Positions 43,317-55,026 of a stretch of 64,000 bases of DNA are shown one piece after another. The notes beneath the pieces are model-generated. The model searched no databases. It saw only the letters and a list, made by a program, of their open reading frames with translations, and had not been told where the DNA came from. Source of the DNA: Bufo bufo (Eukaryota > Chordata > Amphibia > Anura > Bufonidae); contig NC_053390.1 of NCBI RefSeq assembly GCF_905171765.1, positions 136,168,820 to 136,232,819 of the forward strand. The letters run 5' to 3'. Numbering within the stretch: the first letter of the stretch is position 1; each line of letters opens with the position of its first letter. Position numbers and translations under genes: made by a program.

Positions 43317-43455
43317 TTGCAATTACTTACCGGTAATTGGTTTTTCCTCTAGCCCCCACAGCGGCACGACAGGAGGATACCCCGCCTCCCCAGGGACAGG
43401 AAACAACGTGGAGATCTTTAAATACTCCCCTCCCCTTACCTGCTCCAGTAAATAA
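43317..43455 (-). repeat. DIRS copy 2, 3' inverted terminal repeat
   Basis: The stretch from CCCACAGCGGCACGACAGGA through CAGGGACAGGAAACAACGTG to CTTACCTGCTCCAG is the reverse complement of 53043-53160. Confidence 0.85.
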
Positions 43456-44299
43456 CCGAGAAAATCTGGAATGGATGCAACAAAATGAATCTTTATGTGT
43501 TATTGCGAAATAAACAAGGATACTCTCCAAGAAAGAGAAAACAACTTTTTCCTTCTTTCATCTTTTTTTTTTTTTTTTTTTTTTAACCACCTCAGCCCCC
43601 AGTGCTTAAACACCCTGAAAGACCAGGCCACTTTTTACACTTCTGACCTACACTACTTTCACCGTTTATTGCTCGGTCATGCAACTTACCACCCAAGTGA
43701 ATTTTACCTCCTTTTCTTCTCACTAATAGAGCTTTCATTTGGTGGTATTTCATTGCTGCTGACATTTTTACTTTTTTTGTTATTAATCGAAATTTAACGA
43801 TTTTTTTGCAAAAAAATGACATTTTTCACTTTCAGTTGTAAAATTTTGCAAAAAAAACGACATCCATATAGAAATTTTGCTCTAAATTTATAGTTCTACA
43901 TGTCTTTGATAAAAAAAAAATGTTTGGGTAAAAAAAAAATGGTTTGGGTAAAAGTTATAGCGTTTACAAACTATGGTACAAAAATGTGAATTTCCGCTTT
44001 TTGAAGCAGCTCTGACTTTCTGAGCACCTGTCATGTTTCCTGAGGTTCTACAATGCCCAGACAGTACAAACACCCCACAAATGACCCCATTTCTGAAAGT
44101 ACACACCCTAAGGTATTCGCTGATGGGCATAGTGAGTTCATAGAACTTTTTATTTTTTGTCACAAGTTAGCGGAAAATGATGATTTTTTTTCTTTTTTTT
44201 TTTTTCTTACAAAGTCTCATATTCCACTAACTTGTGACAAAAAATAAAAAGTTCTATGAACTCACTATGCCCATCAGCGAATACCTTGGGGTCTCTTCT

Positions 44300-46620
44300 T
44301 TCCAAAATGGGGTCACTTGTGGGGTAGTTATACTGCCCTGGCATTCTAGGGGCCCAAATGTGTGGTAAGGAGTTTGAAATCAAATTCTGTAAAAAATGAC
44401 CTGTGAAATCCGAAAGGTGCTCTTTGGAATATGGGCCCCTTTGCCCACCTAGGCTGCAAAAAAGTGTCACACATCTGGTATCTCCGTACTCAGGAGAAGG
44501 TGGGGAATGTGTTTTGGGGTGTCATTTTATATATACCCATGCTGGGTGAGAGAAATATCTTGGCAAAAGACAACTTTTCCCATTTTTTTATACAAAGTTG
44601 TCATTTGACCAAGATATTTATCTCACCCAGCATGGGTATATGTAAAAAGACACCCTAAAACACATTCCTCAACTTCTCCTGAGTACGGGGATACCAGATG
44701 TGTGACACTTTTTTGCAGCCTAGGTGGGCAAAGGGGCCCATATTCCAAAGAGCACCTTTCGGATTTCACTCCTCATTTTTTCCTGAATTTGATTTCAAAC
44801 TCCTTACCACACATTTGGGCACCTAGAATACCAGGGCAGTATAACTACCCAACAAGTGACCCCATTTTGGAAAGAAGACACCCCAAGGTATTCCGTGAGG
44901 GGCATGGCGAGTTCCTAGAATTTTTTATTTTTTGTCACAAGTTAGTGGAAAATGATGATTTTTTTTTTTTTTTTTTTTTTTCAAACAAAGTCTCATATTC
45001 CACAAATTTGTGACAAAAAATAAAAACTTCCATGAACTCACTATGCCCATCAGCGAATACCTTGGGGTCTCTTCTTTCCAAAATGGGGTCACTTGTGGGG
45101 TAGTTATACTGCCCTGGCATTCTAGGGGCCCAAATGTGTGGTAAGTAGGTAAATGACCTGTGAAATCCGAAAGGTGCTCTTTGGAATGTGGGCCCCTTTG
45201 CCCACCTAGGCTGCAAAAAAGTGTCACACATCTGGTATCTCTGTATTCAGGAGAAGTTGAGGAATGTGTTTTGGGGTGTCTTTTTACATATACCCATGCT
45301 GGGTGAGATAAATATCTTGGTCAAATGCCAACTTTGTATAAAAAAAATGGGAAAAGTTGTCTTTTGCCAAGATATTTCTCTCACCCAGCATGGGTATATG
45401 TAAAATGACACCCCAAAACACATTCCCCAACTTCTCCCGATTACGGAGATACCAGATGTGTGACACTTTTTTGCAGCCGAGGTGGGCAAAGGGGCCCATA
45501 TTCAAAAGAGCACCTTTCGGATTTCACAGGTCATTTTTTACAGAATTTGATTTCAAACTCCTTACCACACATTTGGGCCCCTAGAATGCCAGGGCAGTAT
45601 AACTACCCCACAAGTGACCCCATTTTGGAAAGAAGAGACCCCAAGGTATTCGCTGATGGGCATAGTGAGTTCATGGAAGTTTTTATTTTTTGTCACAAGT
45701 TAGTGGAATATGAGACTTTGTATGAAAAAAAAAAAAAAAAAAAAAAAATAAGCATTTTCCACTAACTTGTGACAAAAAATAAAAATTCTAGGAACTCGCC
45801 ATGCCCCTCACGGAATACCTTGGGGTGTCTTCTTTCCAAAATGGGGTCACTTGTGGGGTAGTTATACTGCCCTGGCATTTTCCAGGGGCCCTAATGTGTG
45901 GTAAGTAGGTAAATGACCTGTGAAATCCTAAAGGTGCTCTTTGGAATATGGGCCCCTTTGCCCACCTAGGCTGCAAAAAAGTGTCACACATGTGGTATCG
46001 CCGTATTCAGGAGAAGTTGGGGAATGTGTTTTGGGGTGTCATTTTACATATACCCATGCTGGGTGAGAGAAATATCTTGGCAAAAGACAACTTTTCCCAT
46101 TTTTTTATACAAAGTTGGCATTTGACCAAGATATTTCTCTCACCCAGCATGGGTATATGTAAAATGACACCCCAAAACACATTCCCCAACCTCTCCTGAG
46201 TACGGCGATACCAGATGTGTGACACTTTTTTGCAGCCTAGATGCGCAAAGGTGCCCAAATTCCTTTTAGGAGGGCATTTTTAGACATTTGGATACCAGAC
46301 TTCTTCTCACGCTTTGGGGCCCCTAGAATGCCAGGGCAGTATAAATACCCCACATGTGACCCCATTTTGGAAAGAAGACACCCCAAGGTATTCAATGAGG
46401 GGCATGGCGAGTTCATAGAAATTTTTTTTTTTTGGCACAAGTTAGCGGAAATTGATATTTTTAATTTTTTTCTCACAAAGTCTCCCGTTCCGCTAACTTG
46501 GGACAAAAATTTCAATCTTTCATGGACTCAATATGCCCCTCACGGAATACCTGGGGGTGTCTTCTTTCCGAAATGGGGTCACATGTGGGGTATTTATACT
46601 GCCCTGGCATTCTAGGGGCC
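44300..46620. repeat. Alternating inverted repeats in TTAA family B
   Basis: Blocks containing CACCCAGCATGGGTATATGT and its complement alternate, and recur at about 44535, 44630, 45290, 45385, 46050 and 46140. CAAGTGACCCCATTTTGGAA-type blocks do the same. Short open frames here are translations of the repeat. Confidence 0.85.
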
Positions 46621-46799
46621 CTAAAGCGTGAGAAGAAGTCTGGAATATAAATGTCTAAAAAATTTTACGCATTTGGATTCCGTGAGGGGTATGGTGAGTT
46701 CATGTGAGATTTTATTTTTTGACACAAGTTAGTGGAATATGAGACTTTGTAAGAAAAAAAAAAAAAAATTCCGCTAACTTGGGCCAAAAAAATATCTGA

Positions 46800-47850
46800 A
46801 TGGAGCCTTACAGAGGGGTGATCAATGACAGGGGGGGTGATCAATGACAGGGGGGGTGATCAATGACAGGGGTGGTGATCAATGACAGGGGGGTGATCAA
46901 TGACAGGGGGGTGATCAATGACAGGGGGGTGATCAGGGAGTCTATATGGGGTGATAACCACAGTCATTGATCACGCCCGTGTAAGGCTTCATTCAGACGT
47001 CCGGATGCGTTTTGCGGATCCGATCCATCTATCAGTGCATCCGTAAAAATCATGCGGACATCTGAATGGAGCTTTACAGGGGGGTAATCAATGACAGGGG
47101 GGTAATCAGGGAGTCTATATGGGGTGATCACCACAGTCATTGATCACGCCCCTGTAAGGCTTCATTCAGACGTCCGGATGCGTTTTGCGGATCCGATCCA
47201 TCTATCAGTGCATCCGTAAAAATCATGCGGACATCTGAATGGAGCTTTACAGGGGGGTAATCAATGACAGGGGGGTAATCAATGACAGGGGGGTGATCAG
47301 GGAGTCTATATGGGGTGATCACCACAGTCATTGATCATGCCCCTGTAAGGCTTCATTCAGACGTCCGGATGCGTTTTGCGGATCCGATCCATCTATCAGT
47401 GCATCCGTAAAAATCATGCGGACATCTGAATGGAGCTTTACAGGGGGGTAATCAATGACAGGGGGGTGATCACCACAGTCATTAATCATGCCCCTGTAAG
47501 GCTTCATTCAGACGACCGGATGCGTTTTGCGGATCCGATCCATGTATCAGTGCATCCGTAAAAATCATGCGGACATCTGAATGGAGCTTTACAGGGGGGT
47601 AATCAATGACAGGGGGGTAATCAATGACAGGGGGGTGATCAGGGAGTCTATATGGGGTGATCACCACAGTCATTGATCACGCCCCTGTAAGGCTTCATTC
47701 AGACGTCCGGATGCGTTTTGCGGATCCGATCCATCTATCAGTGGATCCGTAAAAATCATGCGGACGTCTGAATGGAGCTTTACAGGGGGTTGATCAATGA
47801 CAGGGGGGTAATCAATGACAGGGGGGTGATCAGGGAGTTTATATGGGGTG
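46800..47850. repeat. Minisatellite of about 150-190-bp units
   Basis: The phrase CATTCAGACGTCCGGATGCG, with small variants, recurs near 46990, 47163, 47353, 47504 and 47696. It alternates with runs of GGGGTGATCAATGACAG that vary in number. Unit lengths differ because the inner runs expand and shrink. Non-coding. Confidence 0.9.
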
Positions 47851-48057
47851 ATCAGGGGCTAATAAGGGGTTAATAAGTGATGGGGGGGGGGGGGTGTAGT
47901 GTAGTGTAGTGGTGCTTGGTGCTACTTTACTGAGCTACCTGTGTCCTCTGGTCGTCGATCCAAACAAAGGGGACCACCAGAGGACCAGGTAGCAGGTATA
48001 TTAGACGCTGTTATCAAAACAGCGTCTAATATACCTGTTAGGGGTTAAAAAAAACAC

Positions 48058-48150
48058 ATCTCCAGCCTGCCAGCGAACGATCGCCGCTGGCAGGCTGGAG
48101 ATCAACTCTCTTACCTTCCGTTCCTGTGAGCGCGCGCGCCTGTGTGCGCG
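48058..48150. other. Pair of subterminal hairpins in TTAA family B, copy 2
   Basis: 48058-48075 pairs with 48085-48102 without mismatch, and a second hairpin with GCGCGC arms lies near 48124-48162. Compared with copy 1, an A:T pair in the first stem is replaced by C:G on both arms. Confidence 0.8.
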
Positions 48151-48289
48151 CGTTCACAGGAAGTCTCGCGTCTCGCGAGATGACGCGTATATGCGTGACT
48201 GTGCGCAGCGCTGCCACCTCCGGAACGCGATCCTGCGTTAGGCGGTCCGGAGGTGGTTAAATAAAAGTTAGAATAATCATAGGGAGGGA

Positions 48290-48400
48290 AATTCCCTGTG
48301 CCGCTGTGGGGGCTAGAGGAAAAACCAATTACCGGAAAGTAATTGCAATCTTTCCTAACACCCCCACAGCGGCACGACAGGAGGAATAACATGGGAATCC
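48290..48400 (-). other. DIRS copy 2, internal complementary region
   Basis: GCTAGAGGAAAAACCAATTA, the complement of one terminus, is followed by CTTTCCTAACACCCCCACAG, the complement of the other. The two element ends are thus joined, as expected for a DIRS circular junction template. Confidence 0.85.
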
Positions 48401-48404
48401 CATA

Positions 48405-49358
48405 TCAGGGGGGGACAACCGCAGATAACACTCTGCGAGCAAATGATAATTCCCTGTTCTTCAACACATCTAAATGATAATGTCTAAAGAAAGTAGAAGG
48501 TGACGACCAGGTGGCTGCATGGCAAATCTGTTCCAACGGAACCTCCGCTGATTCAGCCCAAGAAGTTGCTACAGATCGAGTTGAATGGGCCTTTAAGCCT
48601 GCCGGGGGAGGAACCTCCCTTAAGTCATAACAAGTCAGGATTGTCGATCTAATCCATCGACTAACGGATGCTTTGCTTGCCGCGTTTCCCCTATTTGGGC
48701 CTGCAAACTGAACAAACAGTCTGTCCGTTTTCCTGAGGTCTTCTGTAGCCTTTAGGTAAGTAAGAACAGCTCTTCTTACATCCAGGTTATGGAAGCGTCT
48801 CTGCTCCTGACTGCCTGATGGGGATCCAAAGGAAGGGAGGGACACTTCCTGAAGACAATGGAACTTAGAGACCACCTTGGGTAAAAAAGAGGGAGAATGT
48901 CTCAGTACTATCCTATCATCCTTGATGGACAAGTACGGGGGCCTGCACGAGAAAGCCTGTATCTCCCCCACCCTCCTAGCCGAGGTGATGGCTATTAAGA
49001 AAACTGTTTTAAAGGTAAGCATCTTTAGAGATATCTCAGATAGGGGTTCAAAAGGGCTGTCTGATAAGGCTGCTAAGACTAGATTTAAGTCCCAAGGAGG
49101 GACAGTGGACTTCACTATTGGCTGCTTTCTCCGAGCTCCTTTCACGAATCTCCTAACAAGGTCTAAGTCTGCTAATTTTATATCAAGTAAGGCACTCAAG
49201 GCTGATATATGGACCTTTATAGTGCTTACTCTTAGCCCCTTCTGAAGACCTGACTGGAGGAGCTCTAGGAACTTAGTGACAATAAGGGGACCTCTGGTAT
49301 CCCCCCCTGTAAATCTTCTGAAAGACTGCCAGATCCTTTCATAGATCTTAGAAGTCAC
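48405..49358 (-). CDS. DIRS tyrosine recombinase
   Basis: An uninterrupted frame of about 317 residues. It begins near a GTG at 49356-49358, so the true start is uncertain. A core-binding-like N-terminal part (VSTIKVHISALSALLD) is followed by the catalytic region: Arg in SARRVGEIQAF, His-x2-Arg in KAHSTRSVATSWA, and Tyr in SSPSTFFRHYHLD near the C-terminus. DIRS recombinases join a circular element copy to genomic DNA in the nucleus. The frame ends just before the internal complementary region, the usual place. It is better preserved than the homologue in DIRS copy 1, although the reverse transcriptase next to it is broken. Confidence 0.85.
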   Translation of the reverse strand: MTSKIYERIWQSFRRFTGGDTRGPLIVTKFLELLQSGLQKGLRVSTIKVHISALSALLDIKLADLDLVRRFVKGARRKQPIVKSTVPPWDLNLVLAALSDSPFEPLSEISLKMLTFKTVFLIAITSARRVGEIQAFSCRPPYLSIKDDRIVLRHSPSFLPKVVSKFHCLQEVSLPSFGSPSGSQEQRRFHNLDVRRAVLTYLKATEDLRKTDRLFVQFAGPNRGNAASKASVSRWIRSTILTCYDLREVPPPAGLKAHSTRSVATSWAESAEVPLEQICHAATWSSPSTFFRHYHLDVLKNRELSFARRVLSAVVPP

Positions 49359-49368
49359 CTTCTTGCGA

Positions 49369-51582
49369 CTAAAAAGAATCGTGGAAATTACCGCGTCTGA
49401 GAGGCCCTTTCCCTTTTAATATTTCCCGCTCAGTCTCCAAGCTGTCAACTGAAGTTGTGTTGTCTTGGGATGCCATACTGGGCCCTGGTGAAGGAGATCC
49501 GGGATGTTTGGTAGATGCCACACGTCTCCTGCTGACATTCTCAGTAGGAGAGGGAACCATGACCTCTTGGGCCAGTAAGGAGCAATTAGGATCAGATTGT
49601 GGTTCTCCTGTAGTACCTTTTGCAGCACCTTGGGGATTAACGCAAAGGGAGGGAAGGCATACAAGTTTACTCTTGGCCACGGGTGGGAGAGAGAGTCCAC
49701 TATAAGAGGGTGATCTGAATAAGCCAGAGAGCCGAACTTCTCTACTTGTCTGTTTTGACGCGTGGCGAACAGATCTATTTCTGGAAGGAACCATGTTTGT
49801 GCTATCTGATGGAATATCCTTTGGTTTAAGGACCATTCCCCTTCTTTCAAGACATCTCTGCTGAGAAAATCCGCCACTGTATTGTCTTCTCCCCTTATGT
49901 GAACTGCCGATATTGATAATATGTTCCTTTCTGCCCACTGGAAAATCTCTTTTGAGACCCTTGCCAAGGATGGGCTTCTCGTGCCCCCCTGTCTGTTCAG
50001 ATAGGCCACCGCTGTGGTGTTGTCTGAGAGTATTCTCACTTCTTTCCCGTGGACTTCTGAGTGAAGGGCCTTCAAGGCCTCCCATACTGCCCTTAACTCC
50101 TTCAGGTTGGAAGAGGCTAGGATCTGATTTTCTTGCCAGCCCCCTTGTATTACGGACCTGTCTGAAAAGGCCCCCCAACCGTTCTTGCTGGCGTCTGTAG
50201 TGATGGTGACTACATCTGTTTGCTGCCACGCCTGTGTTTAGGTTTTGGTTGATCAACCACCAATTTACGGAGTCCTTTACGTATTGAGGGACTCTTACTC
50301 TCCGTTCTAGAGAAGCTATGCTCTTGTCCCATTCTCTGAGCATGAAAGCCTGGAGGGTTCTTGAGTGAGCCTGAGCCCACTTTACTGCTGGGATAGCTGA
50401 GGACATTAGACCCAAGATTTTCATTATTGATCTGATTGTCACTCTTGATTTGCTGCGGAACAGCGTAAATTCCTGTTTGATGGTCTGGACTTTTTCCTGT
50501 GGGAGGAAGGTCCTCATGAGGCTTGAATCCAGTAGCATTCCTAAAAAGATCTTCCTTTTTTCGGGCTGGAGGTCTGACTTTTCTATGTTTATTAGCCACC
50601 CCAGATCTGTTAGGCTTTGCTTCACTATCTCTATTTGTTCTAATAGGAGACTTTCCGATGCAGCTGCTATAAGGAAGTCGTCTAAGTACGGCACAACTAA
50701 TATGCCCCTTAGATGAAGATCCACTATCACCTCTGCCATCACTTTGGAGAAGACTCTTGGTGCTGACGTAATGCCGAAAGGAAGGACCTGGAATTGATAG
50801 TGGAGTACCACCGAACCCTGTTATACTGAAAATCTTAGGAATTTCTGATGCTCTCTGCAGATTGGAATGTGGTAATACGCGTCGGTAAGGTCCAGGGTTG
50901 CCATAAAAGTGTTTCTCTGTAATAGACTTATGGTGGATTTTATGCTCTCCATCTTGAACCGTTTGTAGAGTAGATGTTGGTTCAGTCCCTTTAAATTTAT
51001 AATGGCTCTGTATGAGCCGTTCGGTTTTTTGACTAAAAATAAGGGGGAATAATAACCTGTTCCCTGTTCTGCTAGGGGAACTGACACTATAGCTTCTTTT
51101 TGTAACAGGATTTTTACCTGATCTAGTATTAGAGCTTGGACTGGATCGGCTTTTTTGGTGATGTGGAACACCTCCTGGGGAAGAGTGGAAAACTCCAACT
51201 TTAGGCCTGATGAGACTACGTCCAAAACCCAGGGGGAATTGGAGATATTCTCCCAGGCTGGAAGGAAGTACTTCAGCCTTCCTCCTACCCTGCATCTGGC
51301 GTCATTGCTTTGATGACCTTTGGGAGGAGTCAGAGGGGTTGAATAAAAAACCTCGACCTCTTCCTCTTCCCGAGCGCCACCGGGGGGAAAAATCCTTTCT
51401 CTTTTGATCTTGCCTGCCCCTAGATGTGGGAAAAAACCGTCTCTGACGAAAATTCTTTTGTTCTGAGGGAAACCCTTTCTTTCTGTCTGTGGCTTTTTCA
51501 AGGATGTCGTCCAGTATTGATCCGAACACCCTATCACCTTCGCAGGGGATGCCGCAGAGTTTGTTTTTGGATGCTGCATCAC
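49369..51582 (-). pseudogene. DIRS reverse transcriptase-RNase H with a stop and a frameshift
   Basis: One frame from 51582 contains VGGRLKYFLPAWENISNSPW and LFLVKKPNGSYRAIINLKGL, then ATLDLTDAYYHIPI. It meets a TAA at 50821-50823 and continues in the same frame with YQFQVLPFGITSAPRVFSKV and the catalytic YLDDF at 50674-50688. Near 50205-50220 a frameshift occurs at the start of RNase H. The correct phase then reads TTDASKNGWGAF, ILSDNTTAVAYLNRQGGT and EDNTVADFLSRD in the frame that ends at 49416. The polyprotein would copy element RNA into DNA and remove the RNA strand. Two visible lesions inactivate this copy. Its 5' part overlaps gag in another phase. Confidence 0.87.
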
Positions 51583-52534
51583 CTGACCAGGACCTAAGCC
51601 ACACCGCCCTTCTGGTAGAGTTTGAGAGGGCCGCAGACCTGGCTGCTAACTTAATAGAGTCGACCGAAGCATCGGCCAAAAAATTTGCTGCCTGTTTAAG
51701 AACTGGAAGAGAAGCTAAAATATCCTCTCTAGGGGTTCCTGATACCAGGTGCTCCTCCAGCTGACTTAACCAGATAGACATGGATCTGGCTGTATACGTT
51801 GCGGCTACGCTAGGTCTAAGGATGGACATGGAAGCCTCCCAAGATTTTTTTAGTAGAGCCTCACTTCTCTTATCCATTGGGTCCTTTAAGAGACCTAAAT
51901 TCTCAAAGGGTAAGGCTGACTTTTTCGTAATCTTTGCTACGGGGGCATCCACCTTAGGACATTTGTCCCAAGAGGACGTATCTTCCTCAGCAAAGGGATA
52001 TTTTCTTTTTAGGACCCTAGATACGCTAGGTCTTTTTTCCACATCGGTCTACTCCTTGTTAATTAACTTTATAATATTAGAGTGGAGGGGGAACACCCTC
52101 TTCCTTTTTTCTCCTAAGCCCTTAAACATTAAATCCTGTATAGTTTTGGACTGTTTAGACTCCTCTAGGTTTAGAGTTGCCCTAATGGTCTTCAATAATA
52201 CTTCGGTCTCCTCAATGGAACAAAGAGGTTTCCCGGACTCATCTTCAGAGGAAAGGGGTTCAGACTCTGAGAGCTCCCCTTCATCAAAGTCCTCTTCCTG
52301 ATATTCCGACTCTAAAGTCGCGGGTATCTCAGTCATAGAAGTAGAAGGCCTCTGGGATGTAGCAGCTAGCCTTTGATCCACAGCGCTGGTTACTTCATCC
52401 TTAATAATATTCCTAATATTATCCAATAAAGGAAGGGGACTCTTCTGCCACAATCTTTTCCAAACACTTGGCACAAAGGGCTTTTTTATATCCTGACGGT
52501 AAGGCCTTTTTACAGATGGAACATTTTTTGACAC
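51302..52534 (-). pseudogene. DIRS gag-like protein with a stop and a frameshift
   Basis: Frames 52534-52049 and 52042-51302 are in the same phase, separated by a single TAG at 52049-52051. The first part is acidic and Ser-rich. The second has FLADASVDSIKLAARSA and a Gly/Arg-rich tail (GRGRGRGFLF) suited to nucleic-acid binding. Upstream of about 52437, a different phase shows a zinc-ribbon-like C-x2-C-x12-C-x2-C motif (KCSICKKAL...ALCAKC), as in DIRS copy 1. A frameshift therefore lies there. The overall likeness to the copy 1 gag supports an equivalent role. Confidence 0.75.
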
Positions 52535-53042
52535 GCTGGGCGTCTGACTTCTGAACTTCCCTGACCTATATTAGATATAAGTCAAAAAACTTGTTTAATA
52601 AAATAAGGGGGGCTGTCTAGTCTGTAGAAAGGGAGAGGTACAGTCCCTTATCCAGTGCAGAGGTCAGAAACCTAAACCCACAGTGAATCACAGCAATATA
52701 GACATTTATCATTCACCTCCAGAGGAGGGTAACTTACCGGGCTGCCGGTCTTGGAAGGATCCGAGGGTCTACGCATCGCGTCCTCTCCTGATGCCGACAT
52801 GCTGTTCTCCAGACGCCGCCGATTCCCGCCGCTTTTTTGAATCTGAGCAGGGAAGTGACGTCAAATTCCGGCGCCTGTGAGCTCCGCTCCCGCGATACCA
52901 GCGAGGAAGCGCTGCCCGGGGCTTGTGCCTGGTAGACAGGGAGAACCGCACCGCAGTTCCGCGATCCTGCTCCCCCGACTTGCCGGCGATCCTCTTGATG
53001 GGTGAAGAAATCCCACCAGCAAAAGAAAACTCCACGTCTTGC

Positions 53043-53170
53043 TCCCAGAGGGACCGGAAACAACTGGAGCAGGTAAGGGGAGGGGAGTATTTAAAGATCT
53101 CCACGTTGTTTCCTGTCCCTGGGGAGGCGGGGTATCCTCCTGTCGTGCCGCTGTGGGGGTGTTAGGAAAA
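53043..53170 (-). repeat. DIRS copy 2, 5' inverted terminal repeat
   Basis: Complement of 43317-43455. It extends through GGCGGGGTATCCTCCTGTCG and GCCGCTGTGGGGGTGTTAGG to the element edge. Confidence 0.85.
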
Positions 53171-54061
53171 GATACCTTTTACGCTGTCGAGGCGAATTCA
53201 CTTGGCCAATCCTAGTTCTCCGTCATAATCTCTGTTTCTAAAGCATTATGGAGCCATGTTTATTGATTTATTTTTCACAATTTGCATTATATCTCATCCT
53301 CATAATGCATCTGTTAAAGATGTGTGAATTTTATTCTATATTTTGTATCTCTAGGACTGTAATGAGTTAACTTTTTTTCTTTTCCGAGTGCCTTCCTCCC
53401 ACCCCTCTCTTTGTTTCAAGACTGTAGAAGAGAGGGGGGCAAAGAGCTGTGCTATGAGAGGTGTCTGGTTTCTCATCTTTCTACAGGTGTCCCATAGAGA
53501 GTGAAGGAGTGCATAAGCCAATCATATGGCTTGATGATATGTATATATCATTCACTGCCTATAGAGAAGCACCTCTTTGAAGTGTCACATATGACGTATG
53601 CAGTATTATTGTTAGAATAGAAGCCATTACAAAATGGCGATGGTAACCAGATGTTTACATTAGTTCACATTCCAAAGTAGGGCCCAGTGCGCAGATGCAG
53701 GTGTATTATCTCCTCTCGCTTATCTCTTCTTCCTTTTTAACCAATGAAACAATGTTTTAGCCTCAGAGAGGACTGCCCTCTTCTGAAGATGTATATACGG
53801 CTTACCCCATGTAATAAAAGTTAGAGATTGCATTGACCATGTATGTGTCAGCGTCTAGTCTGTCAGCCACGCGTGGATATTAACCCCTGGGGGGTACATT
53901 GATTTGGAACATCCACTAGTCCCTCTCTGTCCATATTATATCCTTTAGGCCTAGTTCTATCATCTTAGTCAACATCCAGCAGTTGTCTCTATTTATTTTC
54001 AAATTTTTTATTTTATATTTATCCTTTTTTATATTAATTCAATCACTTTTATTTTCATCTT

Positions 54062-54092
<31 letters not shown>

Positions 54093-54394
54093 TCTCACTT
54101 TTTTTTATTACCTAGCATTTTATTATTTTTCATCCATCTTATCTTTGCACATTCACACATACATTATCCCCCCTCCTGTGAGGGATACATAGTTTAACCC
54201 TTATTCATCCCTCGATCATTTACAAATGCACTCATTCCAGTACCCCTCATTACTGTTTTTTTGTTGCTCACACTCCCCCCGTCTAGCCACCAGCTGCATC
54301 GTTCCATTCGGTGAGCGCTGCAGCCAGTATCTCACTAGCTCCACCCTGCCAGAGACGCCGTTCTTCCAGCACTCCTGGTTCCCGCCCATCCCGC
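53171..54394. other. Flank, probably 3' remainder of the interrupted Penelope element
   Basis: The DIRS element entered directly behind the Penelope frame, so this sequence should be its former downstream part. It holds no protein I recognise. A (TA)n run lies at 54067-54092, and CTTCTGAAGATGTATATACG at about 53782 precedes AATAAAAGTT. The Penelope identity is inferred from position only. Confidence 0.4.
54067..54092. repeat. (TA)n microsatellite
   Basis: Thirteen TA units. Confidence 0.85.
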
Positions 54395-55026
54395 TGTAAT
54401 GACCGGCGTCACGCAAAGGGAGGGAAATGGAAAGGCCCTGTCCAAGGGAGAGGGAAAGGTGGTGACCCCTGACTCACCTTGCGGCTGGCACCTGACTGCC
54501 CTGACGTCCCTAGACGGGTTCCTCACCCGTACGCCGATCACGTGCCTAAACCCTGGCTTTCCCTAAGATGAGCCCTATGTAGTGAACGGGGCGTCACTAG
54601 TCCGCACCACTGACACTAAGAGGAAAACACCAAGGAGAAGACAGACAATACAGACAAACATATAATCCCAGGTGAGCGACAACAGCAGACCACGAAGGCC
54701 CAACAGGGATCCGGAGGGTAACGTTCTGGAACAACCAGGGAACACAGTTACACAGCTCCAGTGGGTCAGTATAGAAGTCCAGGCAGGAAGCTCTATATCT
54801 GGCAACCAGAGAAGGTGGGAGAGGGGAATATAAGGAGGTTGGGAGTGCTGGACAAGAAACAGCTGAGGAGAAGGAGCTACGGATCCCTGAGTGAGCCAAA
54901 AAGGGTTGCAAGGCAAACCCAGAAAGCTACCATAAAGAAACAGCACAATCTTTCTACATAGAGCGCGCAGCCACCCGCTGCGACTTCCTGACCCTGGATA
55001 TAACGGAGTCAGGCGTGGCTCTTGAC
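54395..55026 (-). repeat. Ty3/gypsy 3' LTR
   Basis: Read on the minus strand it begins TGTCAAGAGCCACGCC and ends CGGTCATTACA. A purine-rich tract (complement of 55042-55049, a GAGGGGGG run) lies just upstream and may prime plus-strand synthesis. The pol stop codon at 54954 lies inside this LTR. Confidence 0.93.

Larger units (their letters stand above)
43583..48260. mobile_element. Large TTAA-flanked non-autonomous element, family B copy 2
   Basis: TTAA at 43583-43586 and 48257-48260 bracket TTAACCACCTCAGCCCCCAG and GGTCCGGAGGTGGTTAA, the same ends as the element at 25002. The 4.7-kb interior has no transposase. It is longer than copy 1 because a block of several hundred bases (ATACCCATGCTGGGTGAGAG, TTTTTTGCAGCCTAGGTGGG) is repeated in alternating orientation between 44300 and 46620. 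The GGATCC/TGATCA minisatellite is also expanded at 46800-47850. Removing it rejoins the DIRS 3' region, so it inserted after the DIRS element. Confidence 0.85.
43317..53170 (-). mobile_element. DIRS-type retrotransposon, copy 2 (different family)
   Basis: On the minus strand the order is: 5' terminal repeat (53043-53170), gag-like frame, reverse transcriptase-RNase H, tyrosine recombinase, internal complementary region (48290-48400) and 3' inverted terminal repeat (43317-43455). The terminal repeats share GGAGATCTTTAAATACTCCC in opposite orientation. A 4.7-kb TTAA element (43583-48260) interrupts the segment between the complementary region and the 3' repeat. Ends differ from copy 1 in sequence but follow the same plan, including CTTACCGGTAAT near one terminus. 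No target duplication. Confidence 0.87.

Noticed and set aside
46800..47850. CRISPR-like regularly spaced repeats
   Set aside because: Spacing is irregular, units are themselves repetitive and partly inverted, no cas genes exist, and the genome is vertebrate.
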